This document shows, piece after piece, positions 1-7,454 of a stretch of 64,000 nt of DNA; positions within the stretch are counted from its first letter, which is position 1; every line of letters begins with the position of its first letter. This stretch comes from Halomonas sp. GT (GTDB lineage: Bacteria; Pseudomonadota; Gammaproteobacteria; Pseudomonadales; Halomonadaceae): positions 3,038,001 through 3,102,000 of the forward strand of contig NZ_CP020562.1 in assembly GCF_002082565.1 (NCBI RefSeq), read 5' to 3'. The notes under the pieces were generated by a model, which was not told the origin of the DNA, ran no database searches, and saw only the letters and a list, made by a program, of their open reading frames with translations. The position numbers were made by a program, and so were the translations under genes.

Positions 1-54
1 GGCCAATGAAGAGATGGCGCTGGCCAATAGAGTCCGACGCAAACGAGAAGACAT
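1..54 (-). CDS. Start of an exported protein, truncated by the window edge
   Basis: On the minus strand an ATG at position 54 opens a frame that stays open to the window edge. The 18 visible residues read MSSRLRRTLLASAISSLA, a basic stretch followed by small hydrophobic residues, as expected for a Sec signal peptide. An AAAGGA Shine-Dalgarno match lies at 63-68, eight bases before the ATG. The gene is divergent from the LysR gene that begins near 246, the usual layout of a LysR regulator and its target. Nothing of the mature protein is visible, so its function cannot be given; an exported binding protein is only a guess. Confidence 0.5.
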   Translation of the reverse strand, partial: MSSRLRRTLLASAISSLA

Positions 55-90
55 GGCTGGGTTCCTTTGATGTAAAAAAGCATTTGCAAT

Positions 91-119
91 AAAATACGAA
101 TTATTAGCATTCGTATTTT
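91..119. promoter_or_regulatory. Perfect 11-bp inverted repeat in the divergent intergenic region
   Basis: AAAATACGAAT (91-101) and ATTCGTATTTT (109-119) are perfect inverted arms around a 7-base spacer. The 9-mer CATTTGCAA also occurs twice in the same orientation, at 81-89 and 189-197. The region lies between the divergent exported-protein gene (start 54) and the LysR gene (start 246), so it is a natural candidate for the LysR operator. The arms are AT-rich and followed by a short T run, so a weak terminator cannot be excluded. Confidence 0.4.
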
Positions 120-245
120 TGCACAATCTTTTCACAAAGAGATCGTACAGCGTGTTCAGCTAGCCGGAACATAAATGCCAATTATTTGCATTTGCAACGC
201 TTGATGGCACAATAGTCTTTCAATTGCTGCCCAGTGGCCCCGACC

Positions 246-1169
246 ATGTACGATTTTGATGAACTCGCCGCCTTTGCCGATGTGATGACCACCGGTAGCC
301 TGACGCGCAGCGCACAAAAGCTAGGGCTTGCTAAATCAACGCTGAGCCGCCGCATTAGCCAGTTGGAAGCAAGGTTGGGACAGCCACTGCTCAGACGACA
401 AGCTAACCGACTGATTCCTACCGAAGCAGGTCTGCTATTTCATAACTACTGCACAGAATTGCTGGCGATGGCGGCACATAGCCAAGAAGCGTTAGCAGAA
501 CTACGTGAGGAAATCAGTGGAAAAGTAACACTGGAAGTGCACGGGGCATTGGCACGAGGTTGGATGGCGGGCGTCGTTGATGCGTTTTTAACCCGCTACC
601 CAAAAGTCGAACTAACCCTTCATACTCGAGAATCTCCACCCACTAAAATGCACAGTAACAGTGTGCATATATGGCTAGGGGCAACGAACGAATGCGGGCT
701 CAACCAAGAGCGTTTAGGCCACTTGACCCGTGGCCTTTATGCCAACCCCAGCTATCTTGCCAACGCTGGTTATCCTCAGCACCCAAGCGAACTTGAGGCA
801 CACGCGTGGATTGATTTACTCGATAGCGCTTCAAGTGGCCTGTTGTTACACCATACTCATCACGACGATTTTCTGTTTAATGCGCCCCGCTCGCGGCTGC
901 GCGTCGACCTGACGGTGCTTCAAATTGATGCCATTGCCTATGGCCAAGGCATTGGGCTACTGCCCCATTGGGTCGTTGAAAAGCGCGAACAACACCATCC
1001 TGGTGATTTAGTTAGTTGTTTGTCCGGCTGGGAACCTGCTCCACTGCCAATCACCATGTTGTACGCTTACGGCCACCATTCTCGCCGGGTTAATGCACTG
1101 CTCGAGTTTTTGCGCGAGCAAGTTCCCACCGCTTGGCAATCACGTCACTCCACCGCTAACGCTGATTAG
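246..1169 (+). CDS. LysR-family transcriptional regulator
   Basis: A 307-residue LysR-type regulator when started at the ATG at 246; a GTG at 234 would add four residues. Neither start has a convincing Shine-Dalgarno site, and I prefer 246 because family members normally begin a few residues before the F-x-x-L-x-x-F motif, here FDELAAF. Residues 1-60 form the winged helix-turn-helix (GSLTRSAQKLGLAKSTLSRRISQLE), followed by a linker helix and a periplasmic-binding-protein-like effector domain. It faces a truncated exported-protein gene across about 190 bp and precedes an AEC permease by about 70 bp. Either could be its target; the effector is unknown. Confidence 0.9.
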   Translation: MYDFDELAAFADVMTTGSLTRSAQKLGLAKSTLSRRISQLEARLGQPLLRRQANRLIPTEAGLLFHNYCTELLAMAAHSQEALAELREEISGKVTLEVHGALARGWMAGVVDAFLTRYPKVELTLHTRESPPTKMHSNSVHIWLGATNECGLNQERLGHLTRGLYANPSYLANAGYPQHPSELEAHAWIDLLDSASSGLLLHHTHHDDFLFNAPRSRLRVDLTVLQIDAIAYGQGIGLLPHWVVEKREQHHPGDLVSCLSGWEPAPLPITMLYAYGHHSRRVNALLEFLREQVPTAWQSRHSTANAD

Positions 1170-1238
1170 CCAATTCACCTTGCCAGTTAGCGGCCTAATT
1201 AACGACAATGAGCCGCTAATCATCGTCAAGGAATGGTA

Positions 1239-2114
1239 ATGCTCGCCGAACTTTTTGCCGTGATGGCGCCGGTACTTGCCGGTGCTGGGCTGGGATATTT
1301 GTGGGTACGCTTAGGTCATCCCTACCCCGTCGACTTTATTACACGTTTGGTATTTAACATCGGCACACCCGCGCTAGTGCTTGCCTCACTTTCTGGAGCT
1401 AACATTGATGCCAATAGCTTTGGGCAGATGATGTTGGCCACAGCCTTAGTGATACTCATCATGGGTGCGGCAAGTTTTGTGGTCGCTAAACTGTTGCGCC
1501 GCAGTTGGCGCGTATTACTCGCGCCGATGATGTATCCCAACACCGGCAATATGGGACTACCCGTTGTTTTGTATGCCTTTGGTAGCGCAGGATTTGCCTA
1601 TGGTATTACGGTGATGGTGACGGTCTCGCTCTTTCAGTTCACCTTAGGAGCCGTTCTCAATAGCAACGGAAGCCCTACCAAAACGCTGCTGAAAACGCCC
1701 ACCGTGTATGCCATTTTAATTTCGATGGCGCTGCTGCTAACCGACACATCTCTTCCCCCTTGGCTGGCCAATACGGTCGACTTAATGTCTGGTTTCACCG
1801 TTCCGCTGATGTTGATCACGCTCGGCGTCTCCCTAGCCAGCATCCAGGTAAAAAGCCTACGTTCCGGCATCAGTTTTAGCTTGGTGCGCATTCCTCTTGC
1901 TGCTGGGGCAGCGTGGCTAATCGCAAGTTGGGTGGGACTTCCCCCACTGGCGCAAAGCATTCTCGTGCTGCAAATGTGCATGCCTGTAGCGGTGTTTAAC
2001 TACTTGTTCGCCCAGCGCGCGCAGCGCGAACCAGCCTATGTCGCCAGCCTCGTATTCTGCTCTACGTTGCTAGCCCTGGTGTATTTGCCGATACTACTGG
2101 CGTTACTGATGTAA
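1239..2114 (+). CDS. AEC-family (auxin efflux carrier-like) membrane permease
   Basis: A 291-residue integral membrane protein with about ten hydrophobic segments in two five-helix halves, the architecture of the bacterial AEC family. The helix break near the middle of the first half (NTGNMGLPVVLYAFG) is the family signature. Members move small organic acids such as malate or malonate, but the substrate here cannot be read from sequence. The ATG at 1239 is preferred over 1233 because AAGGA sits at 1228-1232, which fits 1239 and directly abuts 1233. It lies just downstream of the LysR gene on the same strand and may be controlled by it. Confidence 0.85.
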   Translation: MLAELFAVMAPVLAGAGLGYLWVRLGHPYPVDFITRLVFNIGTPALVLASLSGANIDANSFGQMMLATALVILIMGAASFVVAKLLRRSWRVLLAPMMYPNTGNMGLPVVLYAFGSAGFAYGITVMVTVSLFQFTLGAVLNSNGSPTKTLLKTPTVYAILISMALLLTDTSLPPWLANTVDLMSGFTVPLMLITLGVSLASIQVKSLRSGISFSLVRIPLAAGAAWLIASWVGLPPLAQSILVLQMCMPVAVFNYLFAQRAQREPAYVASLVFCSTLLALVYLPILLALLM

Positions 2115-2225
2115 CGTTACTCATATAGCGTTTCTGATATAGCAACATAGGGAACCCCATCCGCTTTAAGCAGTCACTGCTAGACGGGTACGTGATCATC
2201 ACCAGCCACGACGACAGGAGTGACC

Positions 2226-3407
2226 ATGATGCACCAAGCACATGAACGCCAGGCAGTGTTAACGATTCCGTCTCATCACTGGTTTCTAACAGCCATTGGC
2301 GGGCTAGTGCTGGCGGGTACTTTTAGTAATGCCCAAGCAGATATGGTTCATGACGCTATTGAGACCGATCAGATAACGTTGTCTCTTGATCGCGTGGCGA
2401 GTGGGTTGAGCAGCCCCTGGGCAGTTGCGTTTTTGCCTGACGGTCGTTTCTTGGTCAGCGAACGCCGCGGTCAACTAACCCTGGTAGATCAAGAAGGTAA
2501 CCAGCAGACACTCGATGGAATGCCCACGGTCAGCCACCAGGGGCAAGGTGGGCTTCTCGATATCACCCTGCATCCTTCCTTTGGTGACGGTGAACATGAC
2601 TGGATCTATTTCACCTGGAGCAAACCCGACGGCAATAACAGTCGATCAGCACTATCACGGGTTAAGTGGCAAGGGGATTCACTCGGTGAGGTCGAGCACC
2701 TTTTTGAACAGGATCGCGCTTCTTCACCCGGCCGTCATTACGGCTCGCGTTTGGCGTGGCTAGCAGACGGCACCCTAATAATGAGTATTGGTGACCGCGG
2801 CGTTAACCCATCCCGTGCCCAGGCACGTAACGACCATGCAGGATCAACGCTACGCTTAACAGACACGGGCGACGTTCCTGCTGACAATCCTTTCGTGGGC
2901 GATGACAGTACCCTGGATGAAATTTATTCCACGGGCAATCGCAACATTCAGGGTATGACGGTACTTAGCAATGGTGAAATTTGGGCGACCGAGCATGGCC
3001 CGCGCACAGGCGATGAACTTAATCACATCAAAGCAGGCAGTAATTATGGCTGGCCAGTCGTTAGCTTGGGGAATGATTATCGGACGAATGAGCCGATCGG
3101 AGTCGAATCGAAGCCCGGCATGGTCGACTCGGTTTACCGCTTTGAAGGTCGTTTTGCTCCTTCGGGCCTTACCGAAGTCACCAGCGATGCGTTTGGAGAC
3201 TGGCAGGGGCAGTTATTAGCCGGTGGTTTAGCCAGCGAGACCTTGCTGCGTCTGCAACTAGAAAACGGCAACGTGGTGGGTGAAGAGGTCGTTCTGGACG
3301 GTCACATTGGGCGCATTCGTGATGTGCGCCAAGGCCCTAGCGACGCCATTTATTTGCTAACAGATGGTGACCGGGCCAGCCTTTACCGTTTGGAGGTGGT
3401 TAATTAA
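2226..3407 (+). CDS. Periplasmic PQQ-dependent sugar dehydrogenase (soluble aldose type)
   Basis: A 393-residue secreted enzyme of the glucose/sorbosone dehydrogenase family related to E. coli YliI. An N-terminal signal sequence ends near NAQA, about residue 40. The beta-propeller motifs are clear: SPWAVAFLPDGRFLVSERRG, GDRGVNPSRAQ, TGNRNIQGM, WATEHGPRTGDELN and GSNYGWP. Members oxidise sugar aldehyde groups in the periplasm with PQQ. The ATG at 2226 is preceded by ACAGGAG at 2213-2219; a GTG at 2220 is less likely. No PQQ synthesis genes are in the window, so the cofactor is either made elsewhere or taken up. The sugar substrate is unknown. Confidence 0.85.
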   Translation: MMHQAHERQAVLTIPSHHWFLTAIGGLVLAGTFSNAQADMVHDAIETDQITLSLDRVASGLSSPWAVAFLPDGRFLVSERRGQLTLVDQEGNQQTLDGMPTVSHQGQGGLLDITLHPSFGDGEHDWIYFTWSKPDGNNSRSALSRVKWQGDSLGEVEHLFEQDRASSPGRHYGSRLAWLADGTLIMSIGDRGVNPSRAQARNDHAGSTLRLTDTGDVPADNPFVGDDSTLDEIYSTGNRNIQGMTVLSNGEIWATEHGPRTGDELNHIKAGSNYGWPVVSLGNDYRTNEPIGVESKPGMVDSVYRFEGRFAPSGLTEVTSDAFGDWQGQLLAGGLASETLLRLQLENGNVVGEEVVLDGHIGRIRDVRQGPSDAIYLLTDGDRASLYRLEVVN

Positions 3408-3477
3408 CCCACACTAACGTTATCTAAACCGTTACTCTTTATACTACCTATTTATACAGTCTATGTACGCTGCCAGT

Positions 3478-3497
3478 GCTGTTCACAGCTGAACAGC
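3478..3497. promoter_or_regulatory. 8-bp inverted repeat just upstream of the histidine kinase gene
   Basis: GCTGTTCA (3478-3485) and TGAACAGC (3490-3497) are perfect inverted arms with a CAGC spacer, ending 22 bases before the kinase ATG. The position suits an operator for autoregulation by the neighbouring response regulator. The rest of the 3408-3519 gap is AT-rich with a TATACT-like element near 3440 but no convincing -35 box. Confidence 0.4.
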
Positions 3498-3519
3498 GGG
3501 TACTCATCACGGATGCCTG

Positions 3520-4965
3520 ATGCGACTACGTAATTTAATTATTTTGACGGTCATCGTGCCGCTGTTTGTCATTCTAGTGGTTTTTAGCCTAGTGGCTATC
3601 AAGTCGCTAGAAGATAACGTGCGCTCCAAGCTGCAAACCGAAGTTGAGATTATTACCCGAGCATTGGGTACATCACTGAGCTATGCCGTCGCTCGCGATA
3701 GTGATACCCCGCTAGAAGAAGCATTGCAATCCGCTTTTTCATTTCATCGTATTTATGGTGCTTATGTGTTCGATACACAAGGCCGAGAAGTTTATGGGCT
3801 TGGTTTAGGCAAAGATCTGTTTACGCCAGATGAAATTCAGCAGGTTATCGAACAAGACGATCTTTATAGCAATTACCGCCAACAGGAAGGCTGGACGTAC
3901 TACTCAGCATTGATTCCGCTACGGGCGCAAGACGGTACGGTACAAGGTGTTTTGCAAGTAAACCGTCTTAATACCGGCATCGAAAACTATACGGGCTTTA
4001 TCAGCATTGTGGCAGTTCTGGTGTTTGTTATCGGAGCGGCCGGTATTGTCTTTAGCATTTGGTGGGGCTTTAGGCACTATATTGAACGGCCGCTCAATCG
4101 CCTTTTAAACGTCATGTTATTGGTCGAAGATGGCGACCGCAGCCAACGGGCTACCGTGGATGGCCCAACGGAATACCGACGTTTGGCATCAGGCTTGAAC
4201 GGCATGCTAGATGCTATGGCAGAAAAAGATCGTGATATTGATGCCCGCCGACAGCGCGAAATCGAATTAGAAAAGCGCCTGCGCAAATCTAAAAAGCTGG
4301 CCGAGTTAGGCGTTTTGGCGGCCGGTGTGGCCCATGAAATTGGCGCGCCATTGACCGTTATCAATGGCCAAGCTCAGCGCTTAGCCCGAAGGGATACCAT
4401 TGGCGACGATGAACGTGCACGTCTAAGCCGCATTCGAGGCGAAGTCGAAAGAATTGTTCAAATTGTGCGCCAGTTAATGGAACTAGGCAGACAACATAAC
4501 GTAGAGAAAGGCACGCAAGCGCTTGATCAACTTATTCTTAGTGCTAGTGAGTTAGTGGAAGAGGAGCTTGAGCCACGAAATATTCACCTAGATATTGATC
4601 TTCCCACCCCTACCCCCCATTTATTAGTCAATGGGCAGCAAATTGTGCAGGTACTCACCAATCTATTGCGCAATGCAGCGCAAGCACCTGATGTTAGCTG
4701 TATACGCCTTAGTGCCAAGCAATACAGTGAAGAGCTAACGCTGTGGGTGGAAGATGACGGGCCTGGTATTCCCGCGTCACATCATCAGCAAGTATTTGAC
4801 CCTTTCTTTACGACCAAACCGGTGGGCCAAGGCAGCGGCTTAGGGCTCTCCATGGTACACCGCATTATTAACGACCACGGCGGGACAATTGGCGTATTTG
4901 ATAGCGGCCTTGGCGGCGCTGGATTTGAGATTACGCTCCCCCTTAGTGAAACCGCATCCGCTTGA
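3520..4965 (+). CDS. Membrane sensor histidine kinase of an NtrC-type two-component pair
   Basis: A 481-residue sensor kinase. TM1 spans about residues 7-27, an extracytoplasmic sensor region about 28-160, TM2 about 163-185, followed by HAMP and a coiled linker. The dimerisation domain carries the phospho-acceptor His272 in GVAHEIGAPLTVINGQ. The ATPase domain shows the N box (NLLRNAAQAP), G1 (DDGPGIP) and G2 (GSGLGLSMV). It would sense an envelope signal and phosphorylate the regulator that follows; the TGA stop of this gene overlaps the regulator's ribosome-binding region, so the two are translated from one message. The layout resembles ZraS-type kinases, but the signal is unknown. Confidence 0.92.
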   Translation: MRLRNLIILTVIVPLFVILVVFSLVAIKSLEDNVRSKLQTEVEIITRALGTSLSYAVARDSDTPLEEALQSAFSFHRIYGAYVFDTQGREVYGLGLGKDLFTPDEIQQVIEQDDLYSNYRQQEGWTYYSALIPLRAQDGTVQGVLQVNRLNTGIENYTGFISIVAVLVFVIGAAGIVFSIWWGFRHYIERPLNRLLNVMLLVEDGDRSQRATVDGPTEYRRLASGLNGMLDAMAEKDRDIDARRQREIELEKRLRKSKKLAELGVLAAGVAHEIGAPLTVINGQAQRLARRDTIGDDERARLSRIRGEVERIVQIVRQLMELGRQHNVEKGTQALDQLILSASELVEEELEPRNIHLDIDLPTPTPHLLVNGQQIVQVLTNLLRNAAQAPDVSCIRLSAKQYSEELTLWVEDDGPGIPASHHQQVFDPFFTTKPVGQGSGLGLSMVHRIINDHGGTIGVFDSGLGGAGFEITLPLSETASA

Positions 4966-4976
4966 GGAAAACGTTT

Positions 4977-6377
4977 GTGACCCATCAGGAACACCTTTTA
5001 CCTTTATTGGTGGTGGAAGATGACGCCGCTATACGTGAGTTATTAGAAGAAGAGCTCAACGACGCGGGCTATGACACGCTAGGCGTCCCTAGTGCCGAAG
5101 ACGCCTTGGCGCTACTCAGCCATACACCTGTAGCAATGATGATTACGGATGTACGTCTTCCAGGAATGACCGGCATTCAGTTACTTCAGCAGCTACGTCA
5201 AAGTGGCAGCGAACTAGGCATTATTGTCATTACTGCCTTTGGCACCATTGACCAAGCCGTCGAGGCGCTAAAGCTGGGAGCCGATGATTTTCTAACCAAA
5301 CCACTGGATTTAGATGCGATTCGCGAGGCGGTTTTTCGTGTCTTAGAACGCCAACGCCTGTCTCTCTCTCACGACACTGAACTGAGCCACTTTCACGGCA
5401 TTGTCGGAAAAAGCTCCGGCATGCAGTCTCTGTTTCATGATGCTTCACGGCTGGCTAAAAGCGATGCGCCTATTTTGATTCTGGGCGAAAGCGGCACCGG
5501 TAAAGAACTATTGGCCCGGGCTATTCACCAAGAAAGTAAACGTCATGAAGCACCTTTTGTGCCCGTTAACTGCGCCAGCATTCCTGTTGATTTAATGGAA
5601 AGCGAATTTTTTGGCCACGTGAAAGGAGCATTCACCGGGGCAAACGAAGCGCGCCGGGGGCTGTTTCATAGCGCTCAAGGCGGCAGTCTTTTTTTGGATG
5701 AGATTGGCGAAATGCCCGTTAATCTTCAAGCCAAACTACTGCGTGCGCTGCAGGAAAAGACAGTACGTCCGGTTGGCGGCGAACGTGAAGAGCCGGTAGA
5801 TGTACGTATTATTGCTGCTACCCATCGCAATCTTGAAAAAGAGATTGAACAAGAAAACTTTCGCAGTGACTTGTTCTATCGCCTTGAAACGTTCTCGCTG
5901 CGCATTCCACCGCTACGTGAGCGGGGTACCGATATAGAGCATCTCGTGTTTGCATTAATCGACAAACATGCTGAAGCTCAGAGCAAGCAGATTGAACAAA
6001 TTGAGCCCGAAGCGCTGAACAGCCTGCTGAATTATCCCTACCCTGGCAACGTACGCGAGCTGGAAAACGCGATTATGCGTGCCGTGACATTGAGCGAAGA
6101 AGGCGTATTGCATCACAAAGATTTGCCAGAACGTCTACGCGAACAGGCCAGCCAACATAGCGGTTCGGAAATAACGCCAACACTCAGTGGAGAAGTATTG
6201 CCTGGCACTCAAGTGCCAGCGCCTACCCCTGCACGCTGGCCCAGCTTGGAAGAAGTAGAAAAGCGCTATATTCGCAAAGTGCTGGAAGCCACTGGCGGCA
6301 ATAAGCGGCGCACCGCTGAAGTGTTGGGTATTGCTCGACGAACGCTTTATCGTCGACTGGAAGATAACGAAGAATAA
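4977..6377 (+). CDS. Sigma-54-dependent response regulator, NtrC family
   Basis: A 466-residue enhancer-binding regulator. A receiver domain (about 1-120) carries the phospho-acceptor Asp in MMITDVRLPGM and the conserved Lys in FLTKPLD. The central AAA+ domain has Walker A GESGTGKE, the sigma-54 contact loop GAFTGA, and Walker B FLDEIGE. A Fis-type helix-turn-helix closes the protein (NKRRTAEVLGIARRTLYRRL). All elements for sigma-54 activation are intact. The GTG at 4977 is preferred because GAGGA lies at 4964-4968; an upstream TTG at 4962 overlaps the kinase stop. Its targets are unknown, but the acidic lipoprotein gene at 6629-7075 has a candidate -24/-12 promoter. Confidence 0.93.
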   Translation: MTHQEHLLPLLVVEDDAAIRELLEEELNDAGYDTLGVPSAEDALALLSHTPVAMMITDVRLPGMTGIQLLQQLRQSGSELGIIVITAFGTIDQAVEALKLGADDFLTKPLDLDAIREAVFRVLERQRLSLSHDTELSHFHGIVGKSSGMQSLFHDASRLAKSDAPILILGESGTGKELLARAIHQESKRHEAPFVPVNCASIPVDLMESEFFGHVKGAFTGANEARRGLFHSAQGGSLFLDEIGEMPVNLQAKLLRALQEKTVRPVGGEREEPVDVRIIAATHRNLEKEIEQENFRSDLFYRLETFSLRIPPLRERGTDIEHLVFALIDKHAEAQSKQIEQIEPEALNSLLNYPYPGNVRELENAIMRAVTLSEEGVLHHKDLPERLREQASQHSGSEITPTLSGEVLPGTQVPAPTPARWPSLEEVEKRYIRKVLEATGGNKRRTAEVLGIARRTLYRRLEDNEE

Positions 6378-6389
6378 TTTAATACAAAT

Positions 6390-6415
6390 GCCGGTCACTC
6401 ATCCATGTGACCGGC
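6390..6415 (+). terminator. Possible weak terminator after the response regulator
   Basis: GCCGGTCAC (6390-6398) pairs perfectly with GTGACCGGC (6407-6415) across an 8-base loop, 12 bases after the regulator stop. There is no strong T run behind it (TCCTATATAT), so termination may be inefficient or the hairpin may serve as an mRNA 3' end stabiliser. Confidence 0.4.
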
Positions 6416-6522
6416 TCCTATATATCGATAGACTTCTCTACGTTGCCAAAATAATGCGCAGGCAATCCTTTTTAAAGAGGGCTTTTAGACAGAAAGGCTT
6501 TTAAAAATAGTCACTAATTACA

Positions 6523-6549
6523 TAAAAAAAACCCCCGCGGGCGCGGGGG
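6523..6549 (-). terminator. Rho-independent terminator of the acidic lipoprotein gene
   Basis: Read on the minus strand, a GC-only stem (CCCCCGC paired with GCGGGGG, 6532-6549 with a 4-base loop) is followed by a run of eight T residues (6524-6531 as A on the plus strand). It lies about 80 bases past the lipoprotein stop and would also block read-through into the two-component operon. Confidence 0.75.
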
Positions 6550-6628
6550 GAAAGGATGATAAACCGTGTGGAGCAGCCGCAGGGAACAGACAGCTGGGTC
6601 GGCTTATCATCGTAGGGAGCGTCAACGA

Positions 6629-7075
6629 TTACTGGCTGCTGCTCATATCATCGTCATTCTCATCAGCACCTGGCATCGGGTCAGTACCTTCACCAAATCC
6701 TGGATTTTCCTCAGGATCTTCTACGTCACTAGCTTCTTCGCTGGGCATAGACTCTTCGTCGGGCATCGGTTCTTGCGATGCCGCGGCATCGTCGCTTAAC
6801 CCAGGGTCTGCAGATGTAGAGTTGTCGGCCGCTGCAGGCTCATCGTTCATCATGGGATCAGAAGTAGTGTCCATGGCGGCATCATCATTTGCAGTAGAAG
6901 CCTGTCCAGTGGAAGAAGTCGCATCCTGTTCCATTGTCTCTGGCTGTTCAGCAGGCGGCATGGGCTCGTCATCATTACCACAACCAGCAAGTGCAAGTGT
7001 GCTTACAGTGGCTGCTAACATACACAAAGTAAGCACACGGGGGCGTTTAATAACTTGATTAACGTGGTTGTCCAT
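6629..7075 (-). CDS. Acidic, low-complexity lipoprotein of unknown function
   Basis: A 148-residue protein with a lipoprotein signal: basic start, hydrophobic core and lipobox LALAGC, giving a lipidated Cys near residue 31. The mature part is almost entirely Asp, Glu, Ser, Met, Ala, Pro and Gly, with repeated short MP/EP/DE blocks and no Cys, and is probably disordered and strongly negative. The ATG at 7075 is chosen because AGGGAGG lies just upstream (7084-7090 on the plus strand); an in-frame start at 7099 has none. The gene is convergent with the NtrC-type two-component operon. I do not recognise a family. Metal or cation buffering in the periplasm is a possibility, not shown. Confidence 0.75.
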   Translation of the reverse strand: MDNHVNQVIKRPRVLTLCMLAATVSTLALAGCGNDDEPMPPAEQPETMEQDATSSTGQASTANDDAAMDTTSDPMMNDEPAAADNSTSADPGLSDDAAASQEPMPDEESMPSEEASDVEDPEENPGFGEGTDPMPGADENDDDMSSSQ

Positions 7076-7125
7076 AAGGCTTACCTCCCTTCTAGCCAAA
7101 AATATCGATTAACTGAATATACCAG

Positions 7126-7141
7126 TACACAGTTCGTGCCA
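7126..7141 (-). promoter_or_regulatory. Candidate sigma-54 (-24/-12) promoter for the lipoprotein gene
   Basis: On the minus strand the bases read TGGCACG-AACT-GTGTA. The -24 half matches the consensus TGGCACG fully and the spacing is right; the -12 half matches TTGCA at three of five positions and has GT in place of the usual GC. Transcription would begin about 40 bases before the lipoprotein ATG. A sigma-54 activator gene lies next door. An extended -10-like TGGTATATT also overlaps this stretch, so a sigma-70 promoter is an alternative. Confidence 0.35.
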
Positions 7142-7200
7142 AAAACCATAAAAAATAATAAAAATAATAAAAATCAAAGACTTAAAAACTTAAAAAAACA
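7141..7200. repeat. Phased A-tracts: AAAAATAAT repeated, probably bent DNA
   Basis: AAAAATAAT occurs at 7151-7159 and 7160-7168, with a partial third copy at 7169-7174, flanked by further A5-A7 runs at 7141-7145, 7184-7188 and 7192-7198. The runs recur about every 9-10 bases, the spacing that bends DNA. The segment lies inside the 379-bp gap between the acidic lipoprotein and proV, the longest non-coding stretch in the window. The gap also holds a CACATGTG-centred palindrome (7244-7251) and a plus-strand promoter. Confidence 0.55.
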
Positions 7201-7282
7201 TAAACTCTTCCCTGAGCTAATGGTTACTGTGGGTTCAAACTGACACATGTGACGACTTTTGATACTCAGCGCAGGGGGCGTT

Positions 7283-7311
7283 GTGACACACACTACTCAC
7301 ATATGTATAAT
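7283..7311 (+). promoter_or_regulatory. Likely sigma-70 promoter of the proVW(X) operon
   Basis: GTGACA at 7283-7288 (five of six with TTGACA) and TATAAT at 7306-7311 (exact) are separated by 17 bases, the ideal spacing. Transcription would start near 7318, leaving an AT-rich leader of about 135 bases before the proV ATG at 7455. Confidence 0.6.
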
Positions 7312-7454
7312 AAATATTAATAAATAACCAAACCAAAACTTAAATTTTAATTATGAACCGTTTTGTGTCGCTGTTTGCAAGGAAAGCCATTTGGTGTTGG
7401 AAATCGATCTGAGCAACGACACAAGGCTGCTCATTCACGCAAAAGGCACCGCTG

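Noticed and set aside
2..70. A plus-strand open frame ending at 70, as if the end of an upstream gene
   Set aside because: The minus-strand reading has an AAAGGA site and a signal-peptide start, which explains the segment better; the plus reading has no supporting feature.
204..225. TGGCAC...TTGC as a sigma-54 promoter before the first LysR gene
   Set aside because: The two elements are about seven bases too far apart for a -24/-12 promoter.
7055..7243. A 62-codon plus-strand frame over the lipoprotein start
   Set aside because: It covers the A-tract region, giving a Lys/Asn-only tail, has no ribosome site, and overlaps a better-supported antisense gene.
7282..7301. CRP-like TGTGA...TCACA pair
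   Set aside because: The half-sites are ten bases apart rather than six, and overlap the proV promoter; it does not fit the CRP consensus.
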